From a virus, in the IMG/VR virus record IMGVR_UViG_3300021962_000642, positions 1 to 24,076 of that record: 24,076 nucleotides of DNA; one strand, given 5' to 3'. The notes under the pieces were generated by a model. That model worked only from the letters and a program-made list of their open reading frames with translations. It searched no databases and was not told the origin of the DNA. Below, piece by piece: positions 6,481 through 14,619 of this stretch. Each line of letters opens with the position of its first letter. Within the stretch, counting starts at the first letter, position 1. Both the position numbers and the translations under genes were made by a program.

Positions 6481-8274
6481 TTATACAACTGAAACTGATT
6501 GTATGTAGGCATAAGATGGAGTTTCTGAAGCATAGATATTTGCTGCTTTAGATCTAATACCAAAGTAGATAGGGAACGAAAACTTAGTCCAGTCTGTATA
6601 CGTAGCAGGATCAATGTTTATAGTGTAAGTAGCAAAGGTATCTGTAGGAGTTAAGGCTTGTTCAACTACTTGGTTTACGTTTGGCCCATACTGAACTGCT
6701 AAATAATCCCAGTTTGCTTCTGCTCCAGCATCTACTTTAAGTGTAAAATTTACGCTAAAAGGAACTTGCGGCTTATCTAATACACCAATTAATTTGTATA
6801 GATTTACAGTGCTGGAATTAGTAGAACCTGAACATCCTGAATGTAATTTTAGAACCCCTCCAGTTTTAAAATATAGATTATTGTAACCATCCATTGTTTT
6901 AAGACCTTCAACATCTCTAACTTGAACAGTTTGTAAATTAGTTTGACACAAATAATTTAATGGAAAAACCTGACTTGTGTTATAATAAAAGTTAACCATT
7001 GGTCGTAGACTGTCTAAGGTAATTCCCTCTGCTTCTAAATCAACTATAAATTGTCCAGCTGAGGTTAATGGAAAAAATCCTGTTTGTGCAGCGTAAGGAC
7101 CTAACAACTGAATATCCTGGATTTGCGAAGTTACGTTTGATAAAGAGTAATAAACAACACCGGGTTGATTACAATAAAAAATAAAACTCTTTATGTATTG
7201 TCCACCTGCACCTGCTATAGTTCCAGATGTTGGATAATTTACATAGTTAGTATTAGATGTAAGGGTAAGGTTATCGTATCTAAGTTTAAGATTAATTTGG
7301 TTGATAGATCCCTCCCTTTGCTGGGCTGAACCCATAGCAAAAGCTGCTATGGCAGAAGTATTTGCTTGACCAGCAACGTTAGTGCTTAATGTTGCATAAA
7401 CATCACATTCAAAAACATCTGGTCTGTCACTGTTAACAGTTTGTGCAGCGTTCAAAGCAATCATACCAGAGTTAGATCCTGGAGTAGAATTATAAATCAC
7501 AGACGGAACTAAAGGATTTGCCTGCCAAATACCCAAATAAACCGACTGTGAACTATTAGTGCTACCCTTTACTAAAGCAATTTCTTTGAAAGCAAATGAT
7601 GAACCTGAAGCACCAGCGTTAGGCAACCATAAGAAACTCGTGTGTGCCATAAAGCGATCCCAAATTAGATCTGTGCCCCATTGTCCTAAACCCCCACCAG
7701 TTGCTGTAAAAGCAAAACCGTTACCTGAGTTTGCTGTGGCAATTGGTTGACCGGTTCTTCTTATTACTGTCCAACCCAATTGAACTGTAAAATCATTAGA
7801 CCAACCTCCAGAGATAGTAATACCAGTTCTTCCGTTTGGCTGAACATCAGTTGTAGACCAGGTTTCAAATAAGGTAGTTCCAGAAGAAGAATAGTGGTAA
7901 GTTTCTATTCTTCTAACATCGCTAACTGTAGTTGTTGCCATAGGCCAAAACATACAGGTTGTAATAGTAGTTGTAGTAACCGCAAGAACTTTGATGTGGA
8001 ATTTATCAAATCCAAATTGTCCGTCCTCAAATGAAAGAATATCGTCTACCAAAACTGTTCCTACTTGGGAAACCGAAGTGTTAATAACGTTAGAATTTTG
8101 GGTAAATGTAAACGTTCCAGACAAGTTAGCAGACCATTGTCCTCCAGCAACTTTAATGAAGTCGTTAGAAACGGCAACTTGCATTGCTTTATAAACCGTT
8201 TTGTAAGGAGTAGTTGTAGAACCGTTTCCTGTAGTATCGTTTCCTGTTAGGTAGTTAGTGTGTATAAAAGCCAT
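6481..8274 (-). CDS. Tailspike-like receptor-binding protein
   Basis: The 597-residue protein opens with YLTGNDTTGNGSTTTPYKTV and then a helix and DFIKVAGGQW. This layout (Gly/Asn-rich turn, PYKT, Ala-rich helix, then D-x-I-x-V-x-x-G) is typical of the start of right-handed beta-helix proteins of the pectate-lyase/tailspike type. The rest is beta-rich and full of Ser, Thr, Asn and aromatics. The last 120 residues, with WDYLAVQYG and FGIRSKAANIYASE, look like a beta-sandwich, possibly carbohydrate-binding. No catalytic residues can be assigned, so depolymerase activity is undetermined. It lies between the two collagen/glycine-rich pairs, six bases from the upstream gene, so it is likely a distal tail component made with them. 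Confidence 0.6.
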   Translation of the reverse strand: MAFIHTNYLTGNDTTGNGSTTTPYKTVYKAMQVAVSNDFIKVAGGQWSANLSGTFTFTQNSNVINTSVSQVGTVLVDDILSFEDGQFGFDKFHIKVLAVTTTTITTCMFWPMATTTVSDVRRIETYHYSSSGTTLFETWSTTDVQPNGRTGITISGGWSNDFTVQLGWTVIRRTGQPIATANSGNGFAFTATGGGLGQWGTDLIWDRFMAHTSFLWLPNAGASGSSFAFKEIALVKGSTNSSQSVYLGIWQANPLVPSVIYNSTPGSNSGMIALNAAQTVNSDRPDVFECDVYATLSTNVAGQANTSAIAAFAMGSAQQREGSINQINLKLRYDNLTLTSNTNYVNYPTSGTIAGAGGQYIKSFIFYCNQPGVVYYSLSNVTSQIQDIQLLGPYAAQTGFFPLTSAGQFIVDLEAEGITLDSLRPMVNFYYNTSQVFPLNYLCQTNLQTVQVRDVEGLKTMDGYNNLYFKTGGVLKLHSGCSGSTNSSTVNLYKLIGVLDKPQVPFSVNFTLKVDAGAEANWDYLAVQYGPNVNQVVEQALTPTDTFATYTINIDPATYTDWTKFSFPIYFGIRSKAANIYASETPSYAYIQSVSVV

Positions 8275-8280
8275 GTTTTA

Positions 8281-9198
8281 TTAGATATTTGGGTTGTAAT
8301 AATATTCAGTAGATAATGGTTGGTCACCACTTGCAGTTGGGGTATAATAATATCTGGTGTTAAACTGTATCATCATTGGGACAACTGGAGGAGCAGTAAA
8401 ATATTGTATTACTTTCATAACCCCTGAACCTCCAGCACCACCATTTCTTGTATTAATATAATCGTTAGAAGCCGCTCCACCTCCACCTGCTCCATAACCA
8501 GACGCATTAGAACCAGACTGATTGCATCCTGAAGATTCGTAGTTTTGTCCGCCTGCTCCACCTGTTCCGAGAGTAATACCACAGATAGTTCCACCCGCTC
8601 CACCTGCTCCACCACAACCTAATAATCCATATAAGCATAAAGCTCTACCTCCGCCTCCTCCACCACCCCCGGGAGTTGCTGAAATTGCTTGCCCAGGTTC
8701 TCCAGCGTTTTGTGAGAGATATCCACCGCCTCCAGAATTAAATGCACATGCTTTAGATCCTCCACCGCAAGATGAAGATAAACCACCAGCACCACCAGCA
8801 GAAGTAGATGAACCAGCACCGGCAGAATAAATTGGAGCTGGTGCAATTGAACCACCGTTTGCAACAACTAAAGCTCCAAAACACGTAGATCCGCCGGCAG
8901 TATTAGATCCTCCGCCATTTCCAATTATAACGCATTGTGAAGAACCAAAACCAGAAGTTAAAGAACAAACTATAACTCCTCCTGCTCCTCCTCCACCGCC
9001 ACCAGGAAATCTTGAAGGATTAGCCATAGCACAATAACCACCAGATCTACCACCGGCTCCACCACCAATAGCTACTACTTCGATATAGGTAGCACCAGGA
9101 CAGCATGTCCACGTTCCATTTGCAGTAAACAGTTGCTCTACTGGTGGTAAAGCAGCTGCTGCAGCCGAGTCAATTATACCTATTCCTGATAGTATCAT
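8281..9198 (-). CDS. Cys-rich glycine-rich tail fibre/adhesin protein (copy 1)
   Basis: The 305-residue protein has the opening GTWTCCPGATYIEVVAIGGG at about residues 28-48, long Gly-rich loops, and a GVMKVIQYF close. It is clearly paralogous to the 258-residue protein at 3204-3980 but carries an extra 30-residue Tyr/Pro-rich C-terminal tail (FNTRYYYTPTASGDQPLSTE). I count about 12 Cys. GTWT-x-PxG-type openings are the hallmark of the phage glycine-rich fibre domain; here the residue before Pro is Cys in both copies. The start is two bases from the stop of the shorter collagen-like fibre gene, with which it likely assembles. Confidence 0.7.
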   Translation of the reverse strand: MILSGIGIIDSAAAAALPPVEQLFTANGTWTCCPGATYIEVVAIGGGAGGRSGGYCAMANPSRFPGGGGGGAGGVIVCSLTSGFGSSQCVIIGNGGGSNTAGGSTCFGALVVANGGSIAPAPIYSAGAGSSTSAGGAGGLSSSCGGGSKACAFNSGGGGYLSQNAGEPGQAISATPGGGGGGGGRALCLYGLLGCGGAGGAGGTICGITLGTGGAGGQNYESSGCNQSGSNASGYGAGGGGAASNDYINTRNGGAGGSGVMKVIQYFTAPPVVPMMIQFNTRYYYTPTASGDQPLSTEYYYNPNI

Positions 9199-9199
9199 A

Positions 9200-10159
9200 T
9201 TATGCTTTTAAGTCTCCGAACAAATACCAAGTATCAGTTCCAGTTTTCAATAGGGTTGCTGCAGAATTTTGGTAGTTAAGATTCTTATAACCTTGTGCAG
9301 AGTTTAGTGTTACTCCTCCAGTTGCAGCAATATCTACTGCTCCTGCACCACTTCTAACAATTAGAATTTGGGCACCAATTTGGAAAGCCTGCGAAGAGTT
9401 AAGAGGAACTGTTACAGTAGTAGCAGAACCAGATGTCATTGTAACTGCTTTACCCGAGTCAGCAACTACCAATCCGTAAGAAGATGTTTGGTTGTTGATG
9501 GTAACAAAAGCAGTATCTATACCCGAGGTGCCTGATGTTCCTGAAGAACCGCTAATACCCGAAGTGCCCGAAGTGCCTGATCCGTCTACCCCAGAAGTGC
9601 CAGAAGAACCACTGGTTCCATTAACACCTGAAGTTCCATCTACACCACTTGTTCCGTTTACACCCGAGGTGCCATCTACACCAGATGTTCCAGAAGAACC
9701 AGTTTGCCCCGAGGTTCCTGAAGAACCTGAAGATCCAGACGAACCTGACTGTCCAGAAGAACCACTGGTTCCATTAGCACCAGAAGTTCCATTAACTCCG
9801 CTGGTTCCGTTTACACCAGATGTTCCGTTAACCCCAGAGGTTCCGTCTATACCCGAGGTTCCAGAAGAACCTGAGTTACCTGAAGTGCCTGAAGAACCAG
9901 AAATACCCGATGTTCCTGAACTGCCACTAACACCAGAAGTTCCGTTTACCCCCGACGTTCCAGACGTTCCTGAAGAACCAGACGAACCAGATATAAGTGC
10001 AGAGTTTCCGTTAGAATCTATTAGATAAACTTTGTCTCCTGAACCGGATGTAGACCCATACATTGCCACATAACCAGCAGGTGGAATTTCGGGTGAATTA
10101 GTTAGGGAGAAATTTATCTGGCCTCCCGTTGTGCCGACTATGAATTTTGCGTTGCTCAT
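9200..10159 (-). CDS. Shorter collagen-like tail fibre protein
   Basis: The 319 residues have an N-terminal region with a [14 protein letters not shown] turn (1-57), a Gly-X-Y shaft at about 58-215 ([10 protein letters not shown] and GSSG variants, no Pro) and a compact C-terminal domain at about 218-319 ([38 protein letters not shown]). That C-terminal layout is common in phage fibre heads and ends right after the aromatic LFG motif. The shaft shows the same [12 protein letters not shown] phase break as the long fibre, pointing to shared ancestry. It starts the host-contact gene block and is followed almost without gap by the glycine-rich copy 1. The leader is A-rich with no Shine-Dalgarno sequence. 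Confidence 0.8.
   Translation of the reverse strand: MSNAKFIVGTTGGQINFSLTNSPEIPPAGYVAMYGSTSGSGDKVYLIDSNGNSALISGSSGSSGTSGTSGVNGTSGVSGSSGTSGISGSSGTSGNSGSSGTSGIDGTSGVNGTSGVNGTSGVNGTSGANGTSGSSGQSGSSGSSGSSGTSGQTGSSGTSGVDGTSGVNGTSGVDGTSGVNGTSGSSGTSGVDGSGTSGTSGISGSSGTSGTSGIDTAFVTINNQTSSYGLVVADSGKAVTMTSGSATTVTVPLNSSQAFQIGAQILIVRSGAGAVDIAATGGVTLNSAQGYKNLNYQNSAATLLKTGTDTWYLFGDLKA
9514..9990 (-). repeat. Gly-X-Y coding repeat block of the shorter fibre
   Basis: About 52 Gly-X-Y triplets encoded by degenerate 9-base DNA units, with more GVN, GVD and GID variants than in the long fibre. One phase break lies near 9571-9600. Confidence 0.85.
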
Positions 10160-10174
10160 TTTGTTAATTATCTT

Positions 10175-10846
10175 TTAGCAATAGCCAAATGGTGCCTTTT
10201 TTTGTGTCAATTGGAATGGAGAATCTATCAACAGGGTGCCACCATTCTCTATGACAACCTCCGGACAATAAGTCACTATGTTTTTATCTACCTCGAATAC
10301 TGTCCCTGCCTCGATAGTGCAAGGGAATTGGTAAAGAGGAACTTGCTGCACATAAACAATGCTTTGGAATTCGTTATTAGCAAGCGTATATGGTTCAAAC
10401 TGTATCTCGTTCTCACAGTCGACAATTGGTTGCAAGAATGCCTGACCCCTGTCTATAATTTTATAGGTAATTTGGCAAACATTCCAAACAGTTCTTGTAA
10501 AATTCCAGAAATCTTCGTCCGTATTCCAGACTGCACAAGCTAAGGGCTGATATTCTGGATCTAACGAAGGAGCAGATGTGTTAAACACCTGGTATTCCCA
10601 GTTGCCATCTGGATACAAATAAACTTTCCCATTGTAGGGATCGTTTAGTTCGTTTACTCCTACCAGTTCCACAGCCAATTCCACGAAACGAGCATTACGT
10701 CTAACCACTGTAGGGTTAACAGCAAATGTTTCTCGGGAATAAGAGTTTGTAAACACAAACAGGAAAAAATTACCTACGGAATCAGCACCAACGGTGTCCG
10801 CATAGATAATTAAATTGTTAGTTGTGTTCGGTGTGAGGTTTAACAT
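10175..10846 (-). CDS. Unrecognised late structural protein
   Basis: With the start set at ATG 10846 the protein is 223 residues, beginning MLNLTPNTTNNLIIYAD. A longer frame from GTG 10867 would add MKIYFYK, but those bases are the conserved ATACTT leader element, so the shorter start is preferred. Early motifs FFLFVFTNSYSRE and RRNARF, then GNWEYQVF, resemble a small protein recurrent in Bacteroidota phage structural operons, with beta-rich composition. The C-terminus (CPEVVIENGGTLLIDSPF) has the look of a short beta-solenoid. It sits between the putative tail-tube gene and the fibres and may be a tail-tip or fibre-attachment part. No function can be named. Confidence 0.65.
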   Translation of the reverse strand: MLNLTPNTTNNLIIYADTVGADSVGNFFLFVFTNSYSRETFAVNPTVVRRNARFVELAVELVGVNELNDPYNGKVYLYPDGNWEYQVFNTSAPSLDPEYQPLACAVWNTDEDFWNFTRTVWNVCQITYKIIDRGQAFLQPIVDCENEIQFEPYTLANNEFQSIVYVQQVPLYQFPCTIEAGTVFEVDKNIVTYCPEVVIENGGTLLIDSPFQLTQKKAPFGYC

Positions 10847-10878
10847 CTTATAGAAGTATATTTTCACCTACAGATGAC
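10847..10878 (-). promoter_or_regulatory. Conserved upstream element of the 10846 gene
   Basis: The minus-strand leader reads GTCATCT, twelve bases, then ATACTTCTATAAG directly before the ATG. It nearly duplicates the portal leader, including the spacing. It lies just downstream of a strong hairpin (10885-10908), which is where a fresh promoter would be useful. The ATACTT core is at 10854-10859. Confidence 0.5.
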
Positions 10879-10884
10879 ACAACA

Positions 10885-10908
10885 CGGGCCGAGAAAAATC
10901 CCGGCCCG
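10885..10908 (-). terminator. Strong GC hairpin after the tail-tube candidate
   Basis: CGGGCCG pairs with CGGCCCG, and on the minus strand a G-U, G-C and A-U pair extend the stem to ten pairs around a TTTT loop. It begins 34 bases after the stop at 10943. The T-run after it is poor (TGTTGTG), so it may be an mRNA-stabilising or processing hairpin rather than an efficient terminator. Confidence 0.55.
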
Positions 10909-10942
10909 ATTGAGCATATAATAAACTCTGCCTTTTTGTGTG

Positions 10943-11470
10943 TTAGGCAGGAACTATTGTGCATCCGGTCAAAGCCGACAAAGATGCAACTTGATACATC
11001 ATTTCTGGCTCTTGAGCGGATATTGTTAGGGTGTATTGACTCGCGTCGCCAGGTGCTACCCCAGTAACAGTAGTTCCAGCAGTAACTGTGCAACCACGGG
11101 TAAGTCCAATAAACCATAGAACATTATTAGAATCTTCCACAATTACGCGGGAAGCTCTGTTATACGAAAGCAACTGAAGTTGCTGACGCTTAGCTGAAGA
11201 TAGGTGTTGGATATTAATCGTCAAGGCTTGATCCCAGAAACTTGAGCCATTTGTTTGAGAAATGTTAAAAGTTTCAGTGACCCCCCCAGTATCTTTCGGA
11301 AGTGCGAATTCATAGAATTGCCCGGTTGCTCCAGAGAGTGACGTAATACCAGCAGTAGCTCCAGCAGTAATTGAAGTGTAATCGAAGTCCGTGCTGATGT
11401 AGCAGGTCTTGATACCACCTATCGAATCTAAGCAATCTAATGCTATAGAATTTGTTAACTGACAGCTCAT
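10943..11470 (-). CDS. Probable major tail (tube) protein
   Basis: This 175-residue, beta-rich protein lies immediately downstream of the major capsid gene and is bounded by hairpins on both sides, as expected for a highly expressed virion subunit. It starts MSCQLTNSIALDCLDSIGGI and has alternating beta segments (TETFNISQTNG, ALTINIQHLSSAKRQQL, RVIVEDSNNVLWFIGL), then a C-terminal YTLTISAQEPEMMYQV. The strand-helix-strand layout with an acidic-Pro motif near the end resembles tail tube proteins. A capsid decoration protein is the main alternative. The role is inferred from size, beta content and position. Confidence 0.5.
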   Translation of the reverse strand: MSCQLTNSIALDCLDSIGGIKTCYISTDFDYTSITAGATAGITSLSGATGQFYEFALPKDTGGVTETFNISQTNGSSFWDQALTINIQHLSSAKRQQLQLLSYNRASRVIVEDSNNVLWFIGLTRGCTVTAGTTVTGVAPGDASQYTLTISAQEPEMMYQVASLSALTGCTIVPA

Positions 11471-11500
11471 ATTATTTGGTTTTCTGTTTTTTTTAAATAA

Positions 11501-11523
11501 GGGAGGGATTATTAGTCCCTCCC
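11501..11523 (-). terminator. Hairpin after the major capsid gene
   Basis: GGGAGGGA and TCCCTCCC form a perfect eight-pair stem around a seven-base loop, 13 bases after the capsid stop. On the minus strand it is followed by TTATTTAAA. It is a plausible partial terminator or 3'-end stabiliser that would enrich capsid mRNA over downstream genes. Confidence 0.65.
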
Positions 11524-11536
11524 GTGATCAATTCAA

Positions 11537-12466
11537 TTAGATGGTAGACACACCCTGTGATGCGTATACACTTGTTCCCATGCGGAATTTTCCAAGCACG
11601 TTAACGACATCGACTGATGGGTCATAATACATGGTCAATTTGTCAGCGTCATCCAAAAGACCTGTTCCGAAGAACACATACTTCTTAGGGTAAACAATGA
11701 TGTGGTTGTTCACGTTAAGTCCAGGTAATCCTGCGATAGTCATTCTTGTTCCAGGCCATGTGAAGCTCATTAGACCGTCTCCAGAAGCGTTAGAAACATT
11801 GGGGTATTGTGTCACCAAGGCGTTGCCCTTATCAAGCAAAGCTTGCACCGCAATAGCGTAGTTAGTCATAGACATATACATCACCAAGTCATTCTCTTGC
11901 TTAAGAGCGTTGCTTAGTTTTCCGTAGATGTTCCAGATAGTATCGAAAGCAGTAGCAACTACCAAAGGAACTGCAATACCAGCACCAGTAGCGCCGATTG
12001 CTCCGTTAGCAATAGTAGCTTGTGCAAGCAAACCATCCAAAGTTCCACCATCACCTTGCCAGATAGTATTTTCTACATACTGGGCGATGTTGTTAATTTT
12101 GTTGTTAATAATTGCTTGTTCAAAGGGCACACTTTCTAAGTAAGCTGTAGGAGAAAGTTGTGAACTCAACCACACGTCATAGAGGGAGGAGGGGCACAAT
12201 TGTTCCTTGAGCATCTTCGACTGCACTACCAAGTCGATTTGTTCGAAGATAGTTTCGTTGGTTCCAACTTGACCGGCTCCGAATCCGCAAGCAGTATCAA
12301 GAATATCCGCTTGAGAGTTAAGAATGTTAATTGCAGAAGTTCCTGCAGTTTTACCAGCCAAAATGGTCATAACCTGCAAAGAGGTTGGCTTTAATAGGGC
12401 CTCAGAAATCAAATTTCCGTCAAGCTGATCTATATAAGCAGGTAAGTTTGATAAATTAAAAGACAT
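11537..12466 (-). CDS. Major capsid protein
   Basis: The 309-residue protein follows the protease and scaffold-like genes in the canonical order and has its own 3' hairpin. Features that fit an HK97-fold capsid are an N-terminal helical arm region, a central stretch with long alternating strands, and C-terminal segments WPGTRMTIAGLPGLN and NHIIVYPKKYVFFGTGLLDD, as in the P-domain/A-domain strand pairs of capsid subunits, then YYDPSVDVVNVLGKFRMGTS. The mid-region CPSSLYDVWLSS and FEQAIINNKINNIAQYVENT is helical, as a spine helix would be. The leader AAAAAAACCCAATAATC has no Shine-Dalgarno sequence. Family membership is inferred without a database search. Confidence 0.82.
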   Translation of the reverse strand: MSFNLSNLPAYIDQLDGNLISEALLKPTSLQVMTILAGKTAGTSAINILNSQADILDTACGFGAGQVGTNETIFEQIDLVVQSKMLKEQLCPSSLYDVWLSSQLSPTAYLESVPFEQAIINNKINNIAQYVENTIWQGDGGTLDGLLAQATIANGAIGATGAGIAVPLVVATAFDTIWNIYGKLSNALKQENDLVMYMSMTNYAIAVQALLDKGNALVTQYPNVSNASGDGLMSFTWPGTRMTIAGLPGLNVNNHIIVYPKKYVFFGTGLLDDADKLTMYYDPSVDVVNVLGKFRMGTSVYASQGVSTI

Positions 12467-12488
12467 GATTATTGGGTTTTTTTAAGGT

Positions 12489-13088
12489 TTAGAATTTGTT
12501 TTTTGCTTTGTTAGCAGATTTGAGTTTTTCGATAACTTCCAAGCGTGATGCAAGAACTGAAAATTCTTCTTTAGCTTCAGAATTGAAAGTAGTCAGTTTA
12601 GAAGTAGCTGGAGTCTTACTCATCTTTTCCATTTTAGATTTGTAAGCGGCCATTTCTTCTTTTACGACTGCAACCTCTTTAGCTACTTCTTCAATAGCTT
12701 CCATACAGGTCATAATCAATTTTTTCATTTCCTCTGGCTTAATAGTCAAAGGCTCGCCTGGTTCAACGGTTTCATCCATTACGTCAGGAACGTTTTCGTT
12801 AGCTGCTGCTTCCACTTCGATTTCATCGATTGGTGCCGCAGGGGCTTTTACGCTTACAATTACGCCGTTTTCGTCGACTACAACTTCAGTGCCATCCTCT
12901 GTGACGTGAGTTCCAGCAGGTGCAGGTGCTTTTTCTCCAGACTCGGCAACAACGAATATCTTCTTGCCTGCTTCGAAAGCTTCTGCTTCTACTTTTGTAA
13001 CTCCATCAGAAAGAATTGCTTCAGCAAGTTTAACCTCGAGTCCAAGAGCGATCTTGATTGCGTTAAGTTTAGACTGATAGTAATTCAT
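12489..13088 (-). CDS. Capsid scaffold-like protein
   Basis: This 199-residue acidic protein lies between the protease and the major capsid gene, the classic scaffold position. The N-terminus is helical (SKLNAIKIALGLEVKLAEAI). Residues about 40-85 form a short beta region (GTEVVVDENGVIVSV) and then a Pro/Ala/Glu-rich linker. Residues about 115-160 form a strong coiled-coil candidate (PEEMKKLIMTCMEAIEEVAK, VVKEEMAAYKSKMEKM). The C-terminal 35 residues are Lys-rich, as in scaffolds that dock to the capsid shell through a basic helix. It is probably cleaved by the protease and removed during maturation. The assignment rests on position and composition. Confidence 0.72.
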   Translation of the reverse strand: MNYYQSKLNAIKIALGLEVKLAEAILSDGVTKVEAEAFEAGKKIFVVAESGEKAPAPAGTHVTEDGTEVVVDENGVIVSVKAPAAPIDEIEVEAAANENVPDVMDETVEPGEPLTIKPEEMKKLIMTCMEAIEEVAKEVAVVKEEMAAYKSKMEKMSKTPATSKLTTFNSEAKEEFSVLASRLEVIEKLKSANKAKNKF

Positions 13089-13170
13089 ATAGTTTTGATA
13101 ATTATTTTGGGGTGTTATCTTGAGTAAGTAGAGAAGAACTGGGGCATGACATTTCCTACCTCAGAAAAAT
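13089..13170 (-). other. 82-base intergenic region before the scaffold-like gene
   Basis: No convincing gene is seen; the only ATG frame is 16 codons. GTAAGTA and TACTTAC could pair across a loop of about 40 bases, but the stem is weak. The 3' part is the A/T-rich leader of the scaffold-like gene. A promoter could lie here, but no consensus stands out. Confidence 0.4.
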
Positions 13171-14601
13171 TTACTTACCTGATCTTAAGATCTTTCTAAT
13201 TGCTTCGTATTTAGCCCGGTCCTGTTGGTAAGCCTCGTAGTCTTGTTTGTCCAAGAATGAACCCTCGATAGAAAATCCAGAAAGTTTACCTGCCTTAATC
13301 ATCTTCCAAGTGTTAGGATCTTCTACCCTCATTTTAATTGCCCATGCCCCGATTGGTGCTTCAAAGCCATAAACAGAGTTTATCTTGTCGTCCTCGTTCT
13401 CTACCAACCAAGTTTCCATTACATAAGCACCAGCCTTATTGTCTTTGTGCTGTATGTTAGTCTCTCTGTTACGTAGCTCTTTCATAAACTTCTCAGAGAT
13501 TCTGGCAATTACCTCTTTAGAAAACTTAACGTAGTAGGGTTTGCCATCTTCGTCCTTACGAATAATCTCTGTGTCAGGAACCATTGCAATACCAACTACA
13601 ATCTGTTCGTCCTCAGAAGCAAACACTTGTCTCCAAAGTTCTACGTTTTTAAGAATAGAATCTGCTTTACGCCCGGCGTATTTTCCGGTCGGTGCCCACT
13701 TACCGTTCTGCTTTTCGTAGATCTCGATAATGTAACCTGGATCCAGTTCGTCACCAGAGATAGCAAACGAAGTGCCTGGGACTAATTTATCTCCAGATCT
13801 TACAATGTCTCTAATTCTACCACGGGGATTTTGATCTGCTGTTTTCCAAGATACTGCATCTCCAACTTTAAGATCCGCTACGTCTGCAAATTCTAAAGGT
13901 TGTGACATTGGTTCAAGCAAGTAAGAAGCTATTGTTTCTAAGTGACCCATCATGTAGGTAACGTCGTGTATCATACCAGTCTCTTCGTCAATCTCGTGCA
14001 TAACGTCTATGAAATCTCTAACCAATAGTCCAGCCTCTAATAGTTGGGCCTCGTTAGCCTCGTTAGCCTCGAGCACTTGTTTTTCTATTTCAAATACGCG
14101 GTCAGCTTGTAGGGCTGCTGCTCTAATCATACCAGCAGTATCATCGTCTATAGGCATTTCCACCAAGTGGGTGAATGTTGCTATAGCACCAGGACACACT
14201 TCAAAATGTCTGGTTGGGTAACCTAACACCTCTATGTTTCCTTCAGCTGCTGCTTCTACTTTAGCTTCTACCAGGCCTGGTCTTTTCTTAACCAATTCGT
14301 CTATGTAAGCAGGCAGAGCAGATGGATCAAACTCGAAGTTTTCCTCTCCGTGCTCTTGTTTCCAAACCGAGTAACAGATAGCTACAGCCTGATCTTCTGG
14401 TTTGCCTTCTTTAATGTTAACCGCTACACAACGGGGTATAAAATCTTTTTCTGACTCACCACCTTGTGGCATTACGAAATCCTCCTGCTTAAAAGCCATC
14501 CAGTTGATTGCAATAGCGGGAGAATCAACTAACGAAATTTTAGCGACACCAGATTCCTCTATCTCTTCTATAATTTCTAAGTCAATTACATTTTTCTTCA
14601 T
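13171..14601 (-). CDS. XkdF-like prohead protease with an inserted domain
   Basis: The 476-residue protein combines several segments. At about 53-80, FIPRCVAVNIKEGKPEDQAV and AICYSVW match a Cys/Trp motif common near phage structural-protein N-termini. A helical region follows at about 130-235. At about 246-315, VGDAVSWKTADQNPRGRIRD with DPGYIIEIYEKQNGKWAP resembles a DUF2945/tudor-like small beta barrel. At about 335-455 lies a domain like B. subtilis XkdF, a phage serine protease: QHKDN (His about 385) and GFSIEG (Ser 444) are the likely catalytic residues. Position before scaffold and capsid genes fits a maturation protease. The barrel insert is unexplained and may bind capsid or nucleic acid. 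The ATACTT element at 14608-14613 precedes the start. Confidence 0.8.
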   Translation of the reverse strand: MKKNVIDLEIIEEIEESGVAKISLVDSPAIAINWMAFKQEDFVMPQGGESEKDFIPRCVAVNIKEGKPEDQAVAICYSVWKQEHGEENFEFDPSALPAYIDELVKKRPGLVEAKVEAAAEGNIEVLGYPTRHFEVCPGAIATFTHLVEMPIDDDTAGMIRAAALQADRVFEIEKQVLEANEANEAQLLEAGLLVRDFIDVMHEIDEETGMIHDVTYMMGHLETIASYLLEPMSQPLEFADVADLKVGDAVSWKTADQNPRGRIRDIVRSGDKLVPGTSFAISGDELDPGYIIEIYEKQNGKWAPTGKYAGRKADSILKNVELWRQVFASEDEQIVVGIAMVPDTEIIRKDEDGKPYYVKFSKEVIARISEKFMKELRNRETNIQHKDNKAGAYVMETWLVENEDDKINSVYGFEAPIGAWAIKMRVEDPNTWKMIKAGKLSGFSIEGSFLDKQDYEAYQQDRAKYEAIRKILRSGK

Positions 14602-14607
14602 ATAGGT

Positions 14608-14613
14608 AAGTAT
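14608..14613 (-). promoter_or_regulatory. ATACTT element before the protease gene
   Basis: The 18-base gap after the tape-measure stop contains AAAACATACTTACCTAT directly before the ATG, matching the element at the fibre, portal and 10846 genes. In such a short gap a translation role is as likely as a promoter. Confidence 0.35.
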
Positions 14614-14619
14614 GTTTTA

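Noticed and set aside
10847-10867. GTG start adding MKIYFYK to the 10175 gene
   Set aside because: The bases match a leader element that is non-coding before the portal gene.
13089-13170. 16-codon ORF (MSCPSSSLLTQ...) before the scaffold-like gene
   Set aside because: Too short, no supporting leader and no spacing pattern.
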